Assembly (NCBI RefSeq): GCF_900104335.1
Contig: NZ_FMXT01000001.1
Coordinates: 62,001-126,000, forward strand
DNA length: 64,000 nucleotides
Direction: 5' to 3'
DNA from: Pseudobutyrivibrio sp. YE44
Lineage (GTDB): Bacteria > Bacillota > Clostridia > Lachnospirales > Lachnospiraceae
The translations under genes and the position numbers were made by a program. This document shows, piece after piece, positions 24,979-34,083 of the stretch. The notes below the pieces were generated by a model that had not been told where the DNA came from, did not search any database, and saw nothing but the letters and a program-made list of their open reading frames with translations. Positions within the stretch are counted from its first letter, which is position 1; each line of letters begins with the position of its first letter.

Positions 24979-27339
24979 ATGTTTATTTCAATGAATTGGA
25001 TCTCTGATTTTGTTGACCTTTCAGGTCTCGACAAGATGGAGCTTATTGCTAAGTTCTCTCTTGCAACAGCAGAGGTTGAAAACGATATTTTCCATAAGGG
25101 TGAAGATTTATCAGGTGTAGTTGTTGCTGAGATTAAGTCAGTAGAAGAGCATCCTGAGTCAAAGAAGCTTCATCTTTTAAAGGTAGATGCTGGTGATGGA
25201 AAGCTTACAGATGTAGTCTGTGGAGCTCCTAATGTTCGTGTTGGCATGAAGACAGCTTTTGCAAAGGTTGGAGCACAGCTTGGTGATATCACAATCGCTC
25301 CAAGACCACTTGCTGGTTTTGATTCTTTTGGTATGTGCTGTTCTGAAAAGGAAATCGGAATTTCAGATAACAACGATGGTATCATGGATATTCTCGAGGA
25401 TGCTCCAAACGGTACAGATATCAAGGATTTATACGAAATCGATGATATTATCTTTGAGGTAGATAATAAATCGCTTACAAACCGTCCTGACCTTTGGGGT
25501 CACTATGGAATCGCCAGAGAGTTCGCTACAATTGCAAAGCGTCCTCTTAAAGAGCTTCCTACACTTGATTTAAGCAAGTACGACAATCTTGAAAAGGTTG
25601 ATTTAAAGATAGAAGATGAGCTTTGTCAGAGATATTCTTCTATTAAGGTTGAGAACGTTGAGAAGAACGTTGCACCTATGAATATGAGAATTCGTCTTTT
25701 CTACTGTGGTATGAGAGGAATAAATCTTCTTACAGACCTTACAAACTATCTTATGCTTGAAATGGGTCAGCCTATGCATGCTTTTGATTCTCGTAAGGCA
25801 GAAAAGATTCGTGTAAAGAGATTCGATAAGTCATTCACTTTCACAACACTTGATGGTGTAGAACGAAATATCGATGAAAATACTCTTATGATTTGCAACG
25901 GTGACACACCAGTTGCTATCGCTGGTATCATGGGTGGTCTTGATTCAGAAATCGTAGAGGATACAACAACTCTTACTCTTGAGTCTGCTACCTTTAATGC
26001 TGCTTCTATTAGAAAGAGTGCAGTTCGTCTTGCTCACAGAACAGATGCATCAGCTCGTTATGAGAAGAGCCTTGATCCAGAGATGACTACAGTTGCTATT
26101 GCTCGTTTCATGAAGCTTCTTCTTGATATTGATCCAGGTGTAAAGGTTGTATCAGCCCTTACAGACGAGTATGCCTTCCATTATCCAAAGGTTGCTCTTG
26201 ATTTTGATAAGGATTTTGTTGATAAGTATACTGGTATCGAAATCACAAATGAGCACATTGTTGATACACTTACTGCTTTAGGTTTTGGTGTTACTCAGGA
26301 TGGAAATAACTTCCACGTAGATGTTCCTTCATATCGTGCAACAAAGGACATCAGCTTAAAGGCAGATATTATTGAAGAGATTACTCGTATCTACGGATAT
26401 GACAACTTTGATTTAGTTACTACAGCAGCACCTCTTTATCCGGTTCGTATGGACGAGGTTAAGAATACTGAAGACAGAATCAAGGATATTCTTGTTAAGA
26501 GATTCAAGCTTCATGAGGTACATTCTTATGTATGGCAGTATGCAGACGAATACAAGAAGCTTGGTATGGAAGTAGAAGAGAACGTTAAGCTTGCTAATTC
26601 TACAAACCCTAATATTGAGACACTTAGAAATTCAATTATTCCTACTCAGCTTTGCCAGGTTAACTATAACACTGGTTACGATACAGATTTCGGTATTTTC
26701 GAAGTTGGTCGTGTAGTTGAGGGTCTTAAGGCTGATGGCCTTTGCGATGAAAAGAAAAAGCTTTGCATCACATTATTCTCTAAGACAAAGTCTCTTGAGT
26801 CACTTTACTTTGAACTTCGTGATATGGTTGCAGAGACAATCGATGATGTTAGAAATAAGGCTCTTACTTACAAGAAGCTTGAAGCTACACATTCATATGA
26901 GCATCCAAAGAACCTTAATGCACTTGTTTTAGACGGTGTTCAGATAGGTGAGATTGGTGTAGCGCATCCACTTGTTTCAAAGAAGATTGATAAGAAGGCT
27001 GCTATTGTATTTGCTGAAATAGATGTTGAGGCTCTTTCTGATATCAAGCCTGAGCCAATTAAATATGTAGAACCATCTAAATATCCATCAATTGAAGTAG
27101 ATTTATCATTTATAGCCGAGAAATTTTCAGAAATAAATGATACAATAAAGGAAAGTGCTAGAGAAATCTTGAAGAAGGTTGGCGTAGCTGACGTATATTC
27201 AGATGGAAATAGCAAGTCAATTACTGTAAGACTTCTCTTTGGTGATGACGAGCGTACACTTACCCACGATGAAGTTCAAGAGGTAGTTGACGAGATAGTT
27301 CAGAAACTTAAGGATAAGGGTATAAATCTTAAGAACTAA
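24979..27339 (+). CDS. pheT: Phenylalanyl-tRNA synthetase beta subunit
   Basis: The 786-residue beta subunit has the expected order of domains. An N-terminal tRNA-binding (EMAP-like) domain covers residues about 40-150 with HPESKKLHLLKVDAG. The B3/B4 editing region follows, then the B5 domain, the class II-like core with RIYGYDNFDLV, and a C-terminal anticodon-binding FDX-ACB domain (YPSIEVDLSFI, then VGVADVYSDG). GGGAGG precedes the ATG. It forms an operon with pheS. No T-box leader was found upstream of pheS, unlike many Firmicutes. Confidence 0.97.
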   Translation: MFISMNWISDFVDLSGLDKMELIAKFSLATAEVENDIFHKGEDLSGVVVAEIKSVEEHPESKKLHLLKVDAGDGKLTDVVCGAPNVRVGMKTAFAKVGAQLGDITIAPRPLAGFDSFGMCCSEKEIGISDNNDGIMDILEDAPNGTDIKDLYEIDDIIFEVDNKSLTNRPDLWGHYGIAREFATIAKRPLKELPTLDLSKYDNLEKVDLKIEDELCQRYSSIKVENVEKNVAPMNMRIRLFYCGMRGINLLTDLTNYLMLEMGQPMHAFDSRKAEKIRVKRFDKSFTFTTLDGVERNIDENTLMICNGDTPVAIAGIMGGLDSEIVEDTTTLTLESATFNAASIRKSAVRLAHRTDASARYEKSLDPEMTTVAIARFMKLLLDIDPGVKVVSALTDEYAFHYPKVALDFDKDFVDKYTGIEITNEHIVDTLTALGFGVTQDGNNFHVDVPSYRATKDISLKADIIEEITRIYGYDNFDLVTTAAPLYPVRMDEVKNTEDRIKDILVKRFKLHEVHSYVWQYADEYKKLGMEVEENVKLANSTNPNIETLRNSIIPTQLCQVNYNTGYDTDFGIFEVGRVVEGLKADGLCDEKKKLCITLFSKTKSLESLYFELRDMVAETIDDVRNKALTYKKLEATHSYEHPKNLNALVLDGVQIGEIGVAHPLVSKKIDKKAAIVFAEIDVEALSDIKPEPIKYVEPSKYPSIEVDLSFIAEKFSEINDTIKESAREILKKVGVADVYSDGNSKSITVRLLFGDDERTLTHDEVQEVVDEIVQKLKDKGINLKN

Positions 27340-27365
27340 TCAATTATGTGTGGGAGGCAAAGAGC

Positions 27366-27713
27366 ATGGAAGAGAAAAGAAAACACAAACGACTGGACAT
27401 TAATGTAAAGGTTGAAATTGAACGCATTGATGAGGCGAACGTTACTACGGTCAAATATATGGACGTAGAGGTTACCAACATTTCAAAGACTGGTTTAGCT
27501 TTTAGGATGACAGGAGTTGAGTTTGAAGCCGGTGCTTGCTTTGATGCCCGAATTCAGATATGGACTAGAGAAACCATAGATACAGTATTCAAGGTTGTTC
27601 GTGTAAACAAGCTTCCTGATGATGTATATGAATATGGTTGTATCTTTGTTGGAATGACCGACACAGATGCGTTAAAGATTGAGATTTATCAGCTATTTAG
27701 TGATGCGGAATAA
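27366..27713 (+). CDS. PilZ-domain protein (probable cyclic di-GMP receptor)
   Basis: The start at 27366 (MEEKRKHKRLDI) has GGGAGG eight bases upstream, giving 115 residues. The basic N-terminal motif KHKRLDI matches the RxxxR part of PilZ domains, and NISKTGLAF matches D/NxSxxG, the two cyclic di-GMP-binding elements. The rest is a single beta-barrel with no attached domain. It lies 26 bp after pheT and 14 bp before lgt, so it is probably cotranscribed with them. Its effector target is unknown. Confidence 0.8.
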   Translation: MEEKRKHKRLDINVKVEIERIDEANVTTVKYMDVEVTNISKTGLAFRMTGVEFEAGACFDARIQIWTRETIDTVFKVVRVNKLPDDVYEYGCIFVGMTDTDALKIEIYQLFSDAE

Positions 27714-27727
27714 TAGGAGAGCGTAAT

Positions 27728-28588
27728 TTGGATACTAGCATTATTTTTCCAAATCTTCATATCACACTTAACAATGTCGGAAAAGGATTCTATATTGGAT
27801 CCTTTTTCGTTGCGTTTTACGGAGTAATTATCGCAATTGGTATGTTGATTGGAGTAAGTTTTATTTTAAAAGAAGCGCATAGAGTTGGCTTTGACGAGGA
27901 TAAGTTCCTTGATGTTTGCATAATAACAATAATAACAGGAGTTATTGGTGCCAGACTCTATTATGTAGCCTTCGAATGGGAATACTACAAGGACAATCTA
28001 CTCAGCGCTCTTAACATAAGACAGGGTGGGCTTGCTATTTATGGTGGCGTGCTTGCTGGCATTGTCTGCGTGGCAGTGCTGTGTAAAATAAAGAAATACC
28101 AATTCCTTAAGGTTATGGATGTTTGCTTCTTTGGTGTAATTATAGGCCAGATATTTGGACGCTGGGGAAACTTCTTCAACAGAGAGGTCTTTGGACAGTA
28201 TACAGATGGATTATTTGCTATGCTGCTTCCAATAAATGCAGTTCGTAGCCAAAACGATATTACTGCTGAGATGCTTAAAAACATTGTTAGCATAAATGGA
28301 GTAGATTATATATCTGTACATCCGACCTTCCTTTATGAATCTCTCTGGAACTTAGGAGTGCTTATCATAATGCTTCTTATGAGAAAGAGAAAGAAGTTCG
28401 AGGGACAGATATTCTGCACATATCTTATTGGATATGGTATCGGACGCTTCTGGATTGAAGGGATTCGCACCGATCAGCTAAAGCTTTGGGGTACAAACCT
28501 TCCTGTATCCCAAGCTGTCGCAGCTATTCTCGTAGTAGTTGGCGTAGCCATAGTTACGTATAGTCTTAAAAGTTCTAAGAAAAACTGA
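27728..28588 (+). CDS. lgt: Prolipoprotein diacylglyceryl transferase
   Basis: The 286-residue membrane enzyme moves diacylglycerol from phosphatidylglycerol to the lipobox cysteine of prelipoproteins. The start is a TTG at 27728 with AGGAG seven bases upstream. About seven membrane segments are present. Hallmarks are YGVIIAIGMLIG, RQGGLAIYGGVLAG, the signature GQIFGRWGNFFNREVFG and HPTFLYESLWN, with a late GRFWIEGIRTDQ. A substrate lies in this window: the lipoprotein at 37746. Repeat B copy 3 follows 43 bp after the stop. Confidence 0.96.
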   Translation: MDTSIIFPNLHITLNNVGKGFYIGSFFVAFYGVIIAIGMLIGVSFILKEAHRVGFDEDKFLDVCIITIITGVIGARLYYVAFEWEYYKDNLLSALNIRQGGLAIYGGVLAGIVCVAVLCKIKKYQFLKVMDVCFFGVIIGQIFGRWGNFFNREVFGQYTDGLFAMLLPINAVRSQNDITAEMLKNIVSINGVDYISVHPTFLYESLWNLGVLIIMLLMRKRKKFEGQIFCTYLIGYGIGRFWIEGIRTDQLKLWGTNLPVSQAVAAILVVVGVAIVTYSLKSSKKN

Positions 28589-28630
28589 ACAGAAAAAGAT
28601 TAATATTATCTTTAAATCTTTATAAAGACA

Positions 28631-28719
28631 GGCTCAGTAGGTAACAAGCTATTATATCTCTCAAACGAAGCATTCTACGCTGAGTGGAGAGATATAATGC
28701 TTGTTGCTGTAACTGGGCC
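28631..28719 (+). repeat. Structured intergenic repeat B, copy 3
   Basis: Closed by GGCTCAGT and ACTGGGCC. It keeps the shape of copy 1 with paired changes: AACAAGC/GCTTGTT, TATATCTCTC/GAGAGATATA, and a loop-flanking A-U pair (CTCAAACGAA with TGAGTGGAG) where the others have G-C. No gene overlaps it; a frame at 28684-28920 is an artefact. Confidence 0.85.
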
Positions 28720-28753
28720 GTAATTTATTTATATAATAATTGTATTTTTTTAG

Positions 28754-28782
28754 AGACATCGAGTAATTCGATGTCTTTTTTT
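28754..28782 (+). terminator. Intrinsic terminator upstream of the division cluster
   Basis: AGACATCGA and TCGATGTCT flank GTAAT and are followed by seven T. It ends the pheST-lgt transcript after repeat B copy 3. Confidence 0.85.
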
Positions 28783-28894
28783 ATGCCATTTTTTACGAAT
28801 TTTTTACATTTTTTGCCCATATTGTGGGATGGCCCTCCACCAACCACCACATATGGAAAAGTTCAAGAAACATTGATTTTTCACGGTTTTTGGG

Positions 28895-28968
28895 TTGCAC
28901 AGGGGAGCCATTTGGTATAAAATGTAGTTAAAAGTGGAGGAAAGTGGAATAAAAGTGTCACAAAGTGG
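28895..28968 (+). promoter_or_regulatory. mraZ promoter with four MraZ boxes
   Basis: TTGCAC at 28895-28900 and TAAAAT at 28918-28923 are 17 bp apart. Just downstream are four direct repeats, AAAGTGG at 28931, AAAGTGG at 28941, AAAGTGT at 28952 and AAAGTGG at 28962, spaced 10-11 bp. This matches the MraZ operator type (AAAGTG repeats) known from other bacteria and implies autoregulation of the cluster. The remaining 28783-28894 holds nothing recognisable. Confidence 0.75.
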
Positions 28969-29012
28969 TGGATTTGGAGACAGTCCGCTATGAAAGGAAG
29001 GAGGAGTGTCTC

Positions 29013-29444
29013 ATGTTCATGGGTGAATACAGTCACAATTTAGACGCGAAAAATCGTCTTATTATGCCTGCTAAGTTCCGTGAGCAGTTGGGAGACCACT
29101 TCGTAGCCACTAAGGGACTTGATGGATGCCTCTTCGTTTATCCACTTAGCGAATGGCAGACCATAGAGGAAAAGTTCCGAGAGATTCCACGAACCACTAA
29201 GGATGCTAGAAAGTTCTCAAGATTCTTCTTTGCTGGAGCGGCAGAATGCGACATTGATAAGCAGGGAAGAGTATTGATTCCAGCCACTCTTAAGGAGTAT
29301 GCAGGAATTGACAAGGAAGTGGTTTCTGTTGGTGTTCTTAACCGAATTGAAATTTGGTCTAAGGAACGCTGGATAGAGGAAGGCACTTATGACGATATGG
29401 ATGAAATTGCAGAGCATATGGCAGAGTTAGGATTGGGAATTTAA
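29013..29444 (+). CDS. mraZ: Transcriptional regulator MraZ
   Basis: The 143-residue protein has two AbrB-like halves. The first starts [20 protein letters not shown]; the second contains [21 protein letters not shown], with the DxxGR motifs typical of MraZ. The ATG at 29013 is chosen because GGAAGGAGGAG lies just upstream; a GTG at 28965 would run through the operator boxes. MraZ forms a ring and represses or tunes the division and cell-wall cluster. Its stop codon overlaps the start of rsmH by one base. Confidence 0.96.
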   Translation: MFMGEYSHNLDAKNRLIMPAKFREQLGDHFVATKGLDGCLFVYPLSEWQTIEEKFREIPRTTKDARKFSRFFFAGAAECDIDKQGRVLIPATLKEYAGIDKEVVSVGVLNRIEIWSKERWIEEGTYDDMDEIAEHMAELGLGI

Positions 29445-30379
29445 TGGAGTTTAATCATTATTCAGTTCTCTTACACGAGACAGTAGACAATTTGAATATA
29501 AAGCCTGACGGCATTTATGTTGATGGTACTTTAGGCGGAGGAGGACATTCCTTCGAAATTGCCAGTCATCTAACCACCGGTCATCTGTATGGTTTTGATC
29601 AGGATACTGATGCTCTTAAGGCAGCTGGTGAAAGACTTAGCTGCTATGGGGACAAGGTCACTAGAATTCACAGTAATTATGAATTCATGAAAGAGAGACT
29701 TGCAGAGCAGGGAGTCACAAAGGTTGATGGCATAATGCTTGACCTTGGTGTTTCAAGCTTTCAACTTGATGAGGCTGACAGAGGTTTCACTTACAGGGTC
29801 GAGGACGCACCACTAGACATGCGAATGGACAAGGATAATCCTATGACGGCTGCAGATATTGTCAACACATATTCTGCAGAGGATTTGACCAGAGTCCTTT
29901 ATACATATGGAGAGGAAAAATTCTCCAAGCAAATTGTTAAAAACATAATTAAGGAGCGAGAAAAAGCTCCAATACTTACAGCAGGACAGCTTAACAAAAT
30001 CATCGCTGAAAGTATTCCAAAGAAGGCACAGGTAGGTCAGGGACATCCTTCAAAGAGAACCTACCAAGCTCTTCGAATCGAACTAAACCGAGAGCTTACA
30101 GTTCTCGAAGATCATATCGACGATATGATAGAGCTACTAAATCCAGGTGGAAGACTTTGCATCATTACCTTCCATTCGCTAGAGGATAGAATTACAAAGG
30201 TAGCCTTTAAGAGAAATGAAAATCCTTGCACATGCCCAAAGAATTTTCCAGTTTGTGTATGTGGAAAGGTATCAATGGGGAAAGTAATTACAAGAAAACC
30301 AATTCTACCTAGCGAGGAGGAATTAGAAGCTAATTCGAGATCAAAGAGCGCTAAGCTTAGAGTTTTTGAAAGGGCATAA
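29444..30379 (+). CDS. rsmH: 16S rRNA (cytosine-1402-N4)-methyltransferase
   Basis: The 311-residue methyltransferase modifies C1402 of 16S rRNA using S-adenosylmethionine. Key parts are [13 protein letters not shown], the SAM-binding [59 protein letters not shown] and [12 protein letters not shown]. It usually sits between mraZ and ftsL, as here. It overlaps mraZ (TAATG), indicating translational coupling. Confidence 0.97.
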   Translation: MEFNHYSVLLHETVDNLNIKPDGIYVDGTLGGGGHSFEIASHLTTGHLYGFDQDTDALKAAGERLSCYGDKVTRIHSNYEFMKERLAEQGVTKVDGIMLDLGVSSFQLDEADRGFTYRVEDAPLDMRMDKDNPMTAADIVNTYSAEDLTRVLYTYGEEKFSKQIVKNIIKEREKAPILTAGQLNKIIAESIPKKAQVGQGHPSKRTYQALRIELNRELTVLEDHIDDMIELLNPGGRLCIITFHSLEDRITKVAFKRNENPCTCPKNFPVCVCGKVSMGKVITRKPILPSEEELEANSRSKSAKLRVFERA

Positions 30380-30440
30380 GTAAAGGGAGTTTTTATAGTA
30401 CTAGTTTTAATTTGCAAACAGCAATAGTTAGGAGTTATCA

Positions 30441-30929
30441 ATGCAGGAATTACAGTCTTATTATTACACACAGGGAAATGCAGTTAGAAAGCCTGAAGAG
30501 GTGTACGTACGTCCTGCTAGAAGTCTGCCTACAAGAGAGCAGCGTGAACGTGAAAAGAGAGAAGATGCTATACGTCGCCAAAAGATTACTGACAGACGTC
30601 GAGCTGCAGCCCTTAGAAGAAATAGAATATTAACAGGCTATATGATTATGGCAGTTGCCCTTACATGTATGATGCTTGTAGGATATGTAGCCTTACAGAC
30701 AAATGTTACCACTAGAATGGATCACATAGCAGATCTTGAAAATGAGCTTTCTACAGTTAAGGCTGACAACAAAGCCGCAGAAAGTAGAATCGCTACAACA
30801 ACTAATCTTACTGACATTAAGGATAAAGCCATAAACGATTTGGGAATGGTGTATGCAACTAGCAGCCAAATAGTGTATTATAGTGTAGATGGTTCTGATT
30901 ACATGAGTCAGTACCAGGATATTCCATAG
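30441..30929 (+). CDS. ftsL: Cell-division protein FtsL-like
   Basis: The 162-residue bitopic protein has a long, very basic cytoplasmic part (residues 1-63, rich in Arg and Lys), one membrane segment (ILTGYMIMAVALTCMMLVGYV) and a short extracytoplasmic coiled coil (IADLENELSTVKADNKAAES). Sequence identity in this family is always low. The call rests on topology and on its place between rsmH and the ftsI-type penicillin-binding protein. In the divisome, FtsL would pair with FtsB/DivIC and FtsQ. AGGAG precedes the ATG. Confidence 0.82.
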   Translation: MQELQSYYYTQGNAVRKPEEVYVRPARSLPTREQREREKREDAIRRQKITDRRRAAALRRNRILTGYMIMAVALTCMMLVGYVALQTNVTTRMDHIADLENELSTVKADNKAAESRIATTTNLTDIKDKAINDLGMVYATSSQIVYYSVDGSDYMSQYQDIP

Positions 30930-30941
30930 GAAGTACAGTAA

Positions 30942-32984
30942 ATGGCTAGCAAAAGAAGAAGATTAAAACCAAATAAAAAAATTCTAAAAAGAATGCAAAG
31001 AAAGCTCTGGTTTGTGTTTGGAGTTGTTTGTATTCTTTTTGTCGTTCTAATAGGAAGAATAATGTACATTCAGCACTCAAGTGGGGATAAATATGAGAAA
31101 ATCGTCCTCGCTCAGCAGCATTACGACAGTACAATTATCCCCTTCCAGCGTGGCGACATTGTGGATTCACGAGGTACTGTCCTTGCCACTAGTGTGGATG
31201 TTTACAATGTAATCCTTGACTGTAAGGTACTTAATGGTAACGAGGAAAAGCACGAGGGAAGCGTATCAGCCACAGTAAATCTTGTGGCATCGTGTTTCTC
31301 AGAGATTGATAAAGAGGATATTCGAAATCAGCTTGAAAAGCATCCAAAGTCACAATACTTTGTTTTGGCTAAAAAAGTTCCTTATGAGGAGATGGCAGAG
31401 TTCGAGGAAAAGAAAGCTGATAAATCCAATAAGAACAAGATATATGGTATCTGGTTTGAAAAGGAATATGTTCGTCAGTATCCTTATGGTTCCTTGGCTG
31501 CTTCCACCATCGGTTATGCAAGTAGTGGTAATGTAGGTGTTATTGGTCTAGAAAACAAGTATTCCAATATTCTTAATGGTATAAATGGTCGTACTTACGG
31601 TTATCTAAATTCAGACAGCAACCTAGAGCAGACCACAATCGACGCCACCAACGGAAATAATATTGTTTTATCCTTGGATGTAAACATTCAAACCATCGCC
31701 GAAAAGGCTATAGCAGACTTTAATAATGAAAAGCTTGCTCAGTGGAATGCTGATCATCCAGACGAGCCAAAGTCACAGGGCTCTCTTCACACAGCTGCGT
31801 TGGTTATGAATCCAAAGACTGGTGAAATTTTAGCCATGGCTCAATATCCATCCTTTGATTTGAATAATCCTAGAGATTTATCTGCTTACTATACTGAGGA
31901 ACAGCTTGCAGAAATGACTACTGATCAAAAGATGGATCAGCTGAATAAAATCTGGCAGAATTTCCCAATCACTTATACATACGAGCCAGGTTCAACCTTC
32001 AAGCCTTTCACCGTTGCAATGGGCCTCGAGTCAGGTGTATTAAATGGAAACGAAACCTACTTCTGTGATGGTGGTGAAATGATTTCAGGCTATCCGAAGC
32101 TTGTAAAGTGTGTTGCTCATAGTAAAGGTGGTCATGGAACACAAACTATAGCAGACGCCCTTTCGAATTCCTGCAACGATGCATTGATGCAGATGGTTCG
32201 AGTTATCGGTCCTGATACCTTTGCTGATTATCAGTCCATCTTTGGCTTTGGTCAGAAGACCGGTATCGACCTTACGGGAGAGGCCAGCACAGCTGGACTT
32301 ATATACAGCAGGGAGGATTTGCATTCTGCAATCAACCTTGCAACAAATTCCTTCGGTCAGAACTTTAACACCACAATGATTCAGCTTGGAACAGGTTTCT
32401 GCTCTCTTGTAAATGGTGGAAATCTTTATGAGCCTCATTTGGTTACAAAGATTACAGATTCAAATGGCAATACTATCCAGGAGATTGAGCCTACTGTTTT
32501 AAAGAAGACAGTATCTAGTGAAGTCAGCGATATGATGAAGGAATATCTTCATTATGTAGTTTCAAACGGAACTGGAAAGACTGCCGGTGTAGATGGATAC
32601 ACTATCGGTGGTAAAACAGGTACTGCCGAAAAGCTTCCTCGAGGAAATCACAAGTATTTGGTTTCCTTCATAGGTTTTGCACCTGTTGAGGACCCACAGT
32701 TGGTGGTATATGTAATTGTGGACGAACCATCAGTTGATGATCAGGCTCACAGTAGCTTTGCACAGGAAATCGTTCACAACATCTTCGCCAACGCTTTGCC
32801 TTATCTTGGAGTGGAATCATCCCTTACAGAAGAGGAAGAGCAGGCGGCTGCAGATGCGCTTACAGAGGCCGCACAGCAGTCTAATGTGGATGAAGGGGTA
32901 GCGGAAGATACACCAGAAGGTGAAGCTTCCACCGCCGACCCAGACGCCACCCCAGACGACGGCGACGAATCCGACGAACACTAA
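30942..32984 (+). CDS. ftsI: Division-specific class B penicillin-binding protein (FtsI/PBP2 type)
   Basis: The 680-residue transpeptidase cross-links septal peptidoglycan. It has an N-terminal membrane anchor (LWFVFGVVCILFVVLIGRI), a dimerisation region starting RGDIVDSRGTVLATS, and the transpeptidase domain. The active-site Ser351 lies in EPGSTFKPF, with SNSCNDAL as the SxN motif and GGKTGTAEK as the KTG motif. The C-terminus is an acidic, low-complexity tail of about 55 residues with no PASTA domains, so it is the vegetative FtsI/Pbp2B type rather than SpoVD with PASTA. The gene lies 12 bp after ftsL. Confidence 0.93.
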   Translation: MASKRRRLKPNKKILKRMQRKLWFVFGVVCILFVVLIGRIMYIQHSSGDKYEKIVLAQQHYDSTIIPFQRGDIVDSRGTVLATSVDVYNVILDCKVLNGNEEKHEGSVSATVNLVASCFSEIDKEDIRNQLEKHPKSQYFVLAKKVPYEEMAEFEEKKADKSNKNKIYGIWFEKEYVRQYPYGSLAASTIGYASSGNVGVIGLENKYSNILNGINGRTYGYLNSDSNLEQTTIDATNGNNIVLSLDVNIQTIAEKAIADFNNEKLAQWNADHPDEPKSQGSLHTAALVMNPKTGEILAMAQYPSFDLNNPRDLSAYYTEEQLAEMTTDQKMDQLNKIWQNFPITYTYEPGSTFKPFTVAMGLESGVLNGNETYFCDGGEMISGYPKLVKCVAHSKGGHGTQTIADALSNSCNDALMQMVRVIGPDTFADYQSIFGFGQKTGIDLTGEASTAGLIYSREDLHSAINLATNSFGQNFNTTMIQLGTGFCSLVNGGNLYEPHLVTKITDSNGNTIQEIEPTVLKKTVSSEVSDMMKEYLHYVVSNGTGKTAGVDGYTIGGKTGTAEKLPRGNHKYLVSFIGFAPVEDPQLVVYVIVDEPSVDDQAHSSFAQEIVHNIFANALPYLGVESSLTEEEEQAAADALTEAAQQSNVDEGVAEDTPEGEASTADPDATPDDGDESDEH

Positions 32985-33117
32985 CAACGCGTACCTTTGC
33001 GTTGGTAGAAATTCACTACTATAATGTATATTTAGAGTGAATAAAAGCTAGATTCATATCATTAGAATGATATGGATATAGGTTTTATGTAGTTTTAAAA
33101 AGATTGGAGTTTTTTAA

Positions 33118-34065
33118 ATGTTAGAAGTATTTGTACCTATGATAATTGCATTTTTTGTTGTTTTGGCTATGGGCCCAGTGTGTATCCCTCTTTTAAGACG
33201 TCTTAAAATGGGCAATACTGAGCGCGAGTACATCAAAGAGCACAAGGCAAAGAACGGTACCCCTTCAATGGGAGGTATCATGATTATTGTTGCCTTTGCT
33301 GTTGTTGGACTATTCTATGCCAGAACAGCTCCACATATTTATCCAATCGTGCTTCTTACACTTGGATTTGGAATCCTTGGATTTGTGGATGATTTGCTTA
33401 AGGCCCTTAAGAAGAGCTCAGATGGACTTAAGGCTTGGCAGAAGATGCTTGGACAGATTCTTCTTACAGCAATCTTTGCATTATATATGTACAAGTTTTC
33501 TGATATCACCCTTGAAATCAGAGTTCCAGCTACTGGAGCCCTTATTGATTTAGGGGGGTTATCAATTGTTCTTTTATTCCTTGCTGTGCTTGGTACAGTA
33601 AATGGAGCAAACTTTACAGATGGTCTTGATGCACTTGCAACCTCTGTAACTCTTCCAATTGCAGCCTTCTTTGGTCTTGCAGCTATTAATCTTTATTCAG
33701 ATATCACTCCAGCAATTGCAGCTATGATTGGTGCGTTGTTTGGATTTTTAATGTTTAATGTTCATCCTGCAAAGATTTTCATGGGTGATACAGGTTCCTT
33801 GGCCCTTGGAGCATTTGTGGCTTCTACAGCTTATATGCTTCAGATGCCGGTGTTCATTATTATTGTTGCACTTATTTATTTGGCAGAGGTACTTTCAGTT
33901 ATCCTTCAGGTAGGATACTTCAAGCTTACTCACGGTAAGAGAATATTTAGAATGGCTCCAATCCACCATCACTATGAGCTTGGTGGATGGTCCGAGGTTA
34001 AGGTTGTTGCTGTGTTTACAACTGTCACAATCTTTTTATGCGTTTTCGCATACTATTTGGTCTAA
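33118..34065 (+). CDS. mraY: Phospho-N-acetylmuramoyl-pentapeptide transferase
   Basis: The 315-residue membrane enzyme makes lipid I from UDP-MurNAc-pentapeptide and undecaprenyl phosphate. It has about ten membrane segments. Conserved residues are in HKAKNGTPSMGG, FGILGFVDDLLK, NGANFTDGLDALAT, HPAKIFMGDTGSLALGA and the C-terminal RMAPIHHHYELGGWSE. It follows ftsI by 133 bp, and no murF precedes it as in most dcw clusters. The ribosome site (GATTGGAG) is weak but present. Confidence 0.97.
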   Translation: MLEVFVPMIIAFFVVLAMGPVCIPLLRRLKMGNTEREYIKEHKAKNGTPSMGGIMIIVAFAVVGLFYARTAPHIYPIVLLTLGFGILGFVDDLLKALKKSSDGLKAWQKMLGQILLTAIFALYMYKFSDITLEIRVPATGALIDLGGLSIVLLFLAVLGTVNGANFTDGLDALATSVTLPIAAFFGLAAINLYSDITPAIAAMIGALFGFLMFNVHPAKIFMGDTGSLALGAFVASTAYMLQMPVFIIIVALIYLAEVLSVILQVGYFKLTHGKRIFRMAPIHHHYELGGWSEVKVVAVFTTVTIFLCVFAYYLV

Positions 34066-34083
34066 AGGCGCGGGGGAGAGTAT

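Noticed and set aside
28684-28920. A 78-codon frame before mraZ
   Set aside because: It spans repeat B, an intrinsic terminator and the mraZ promoter, with no coding bias.
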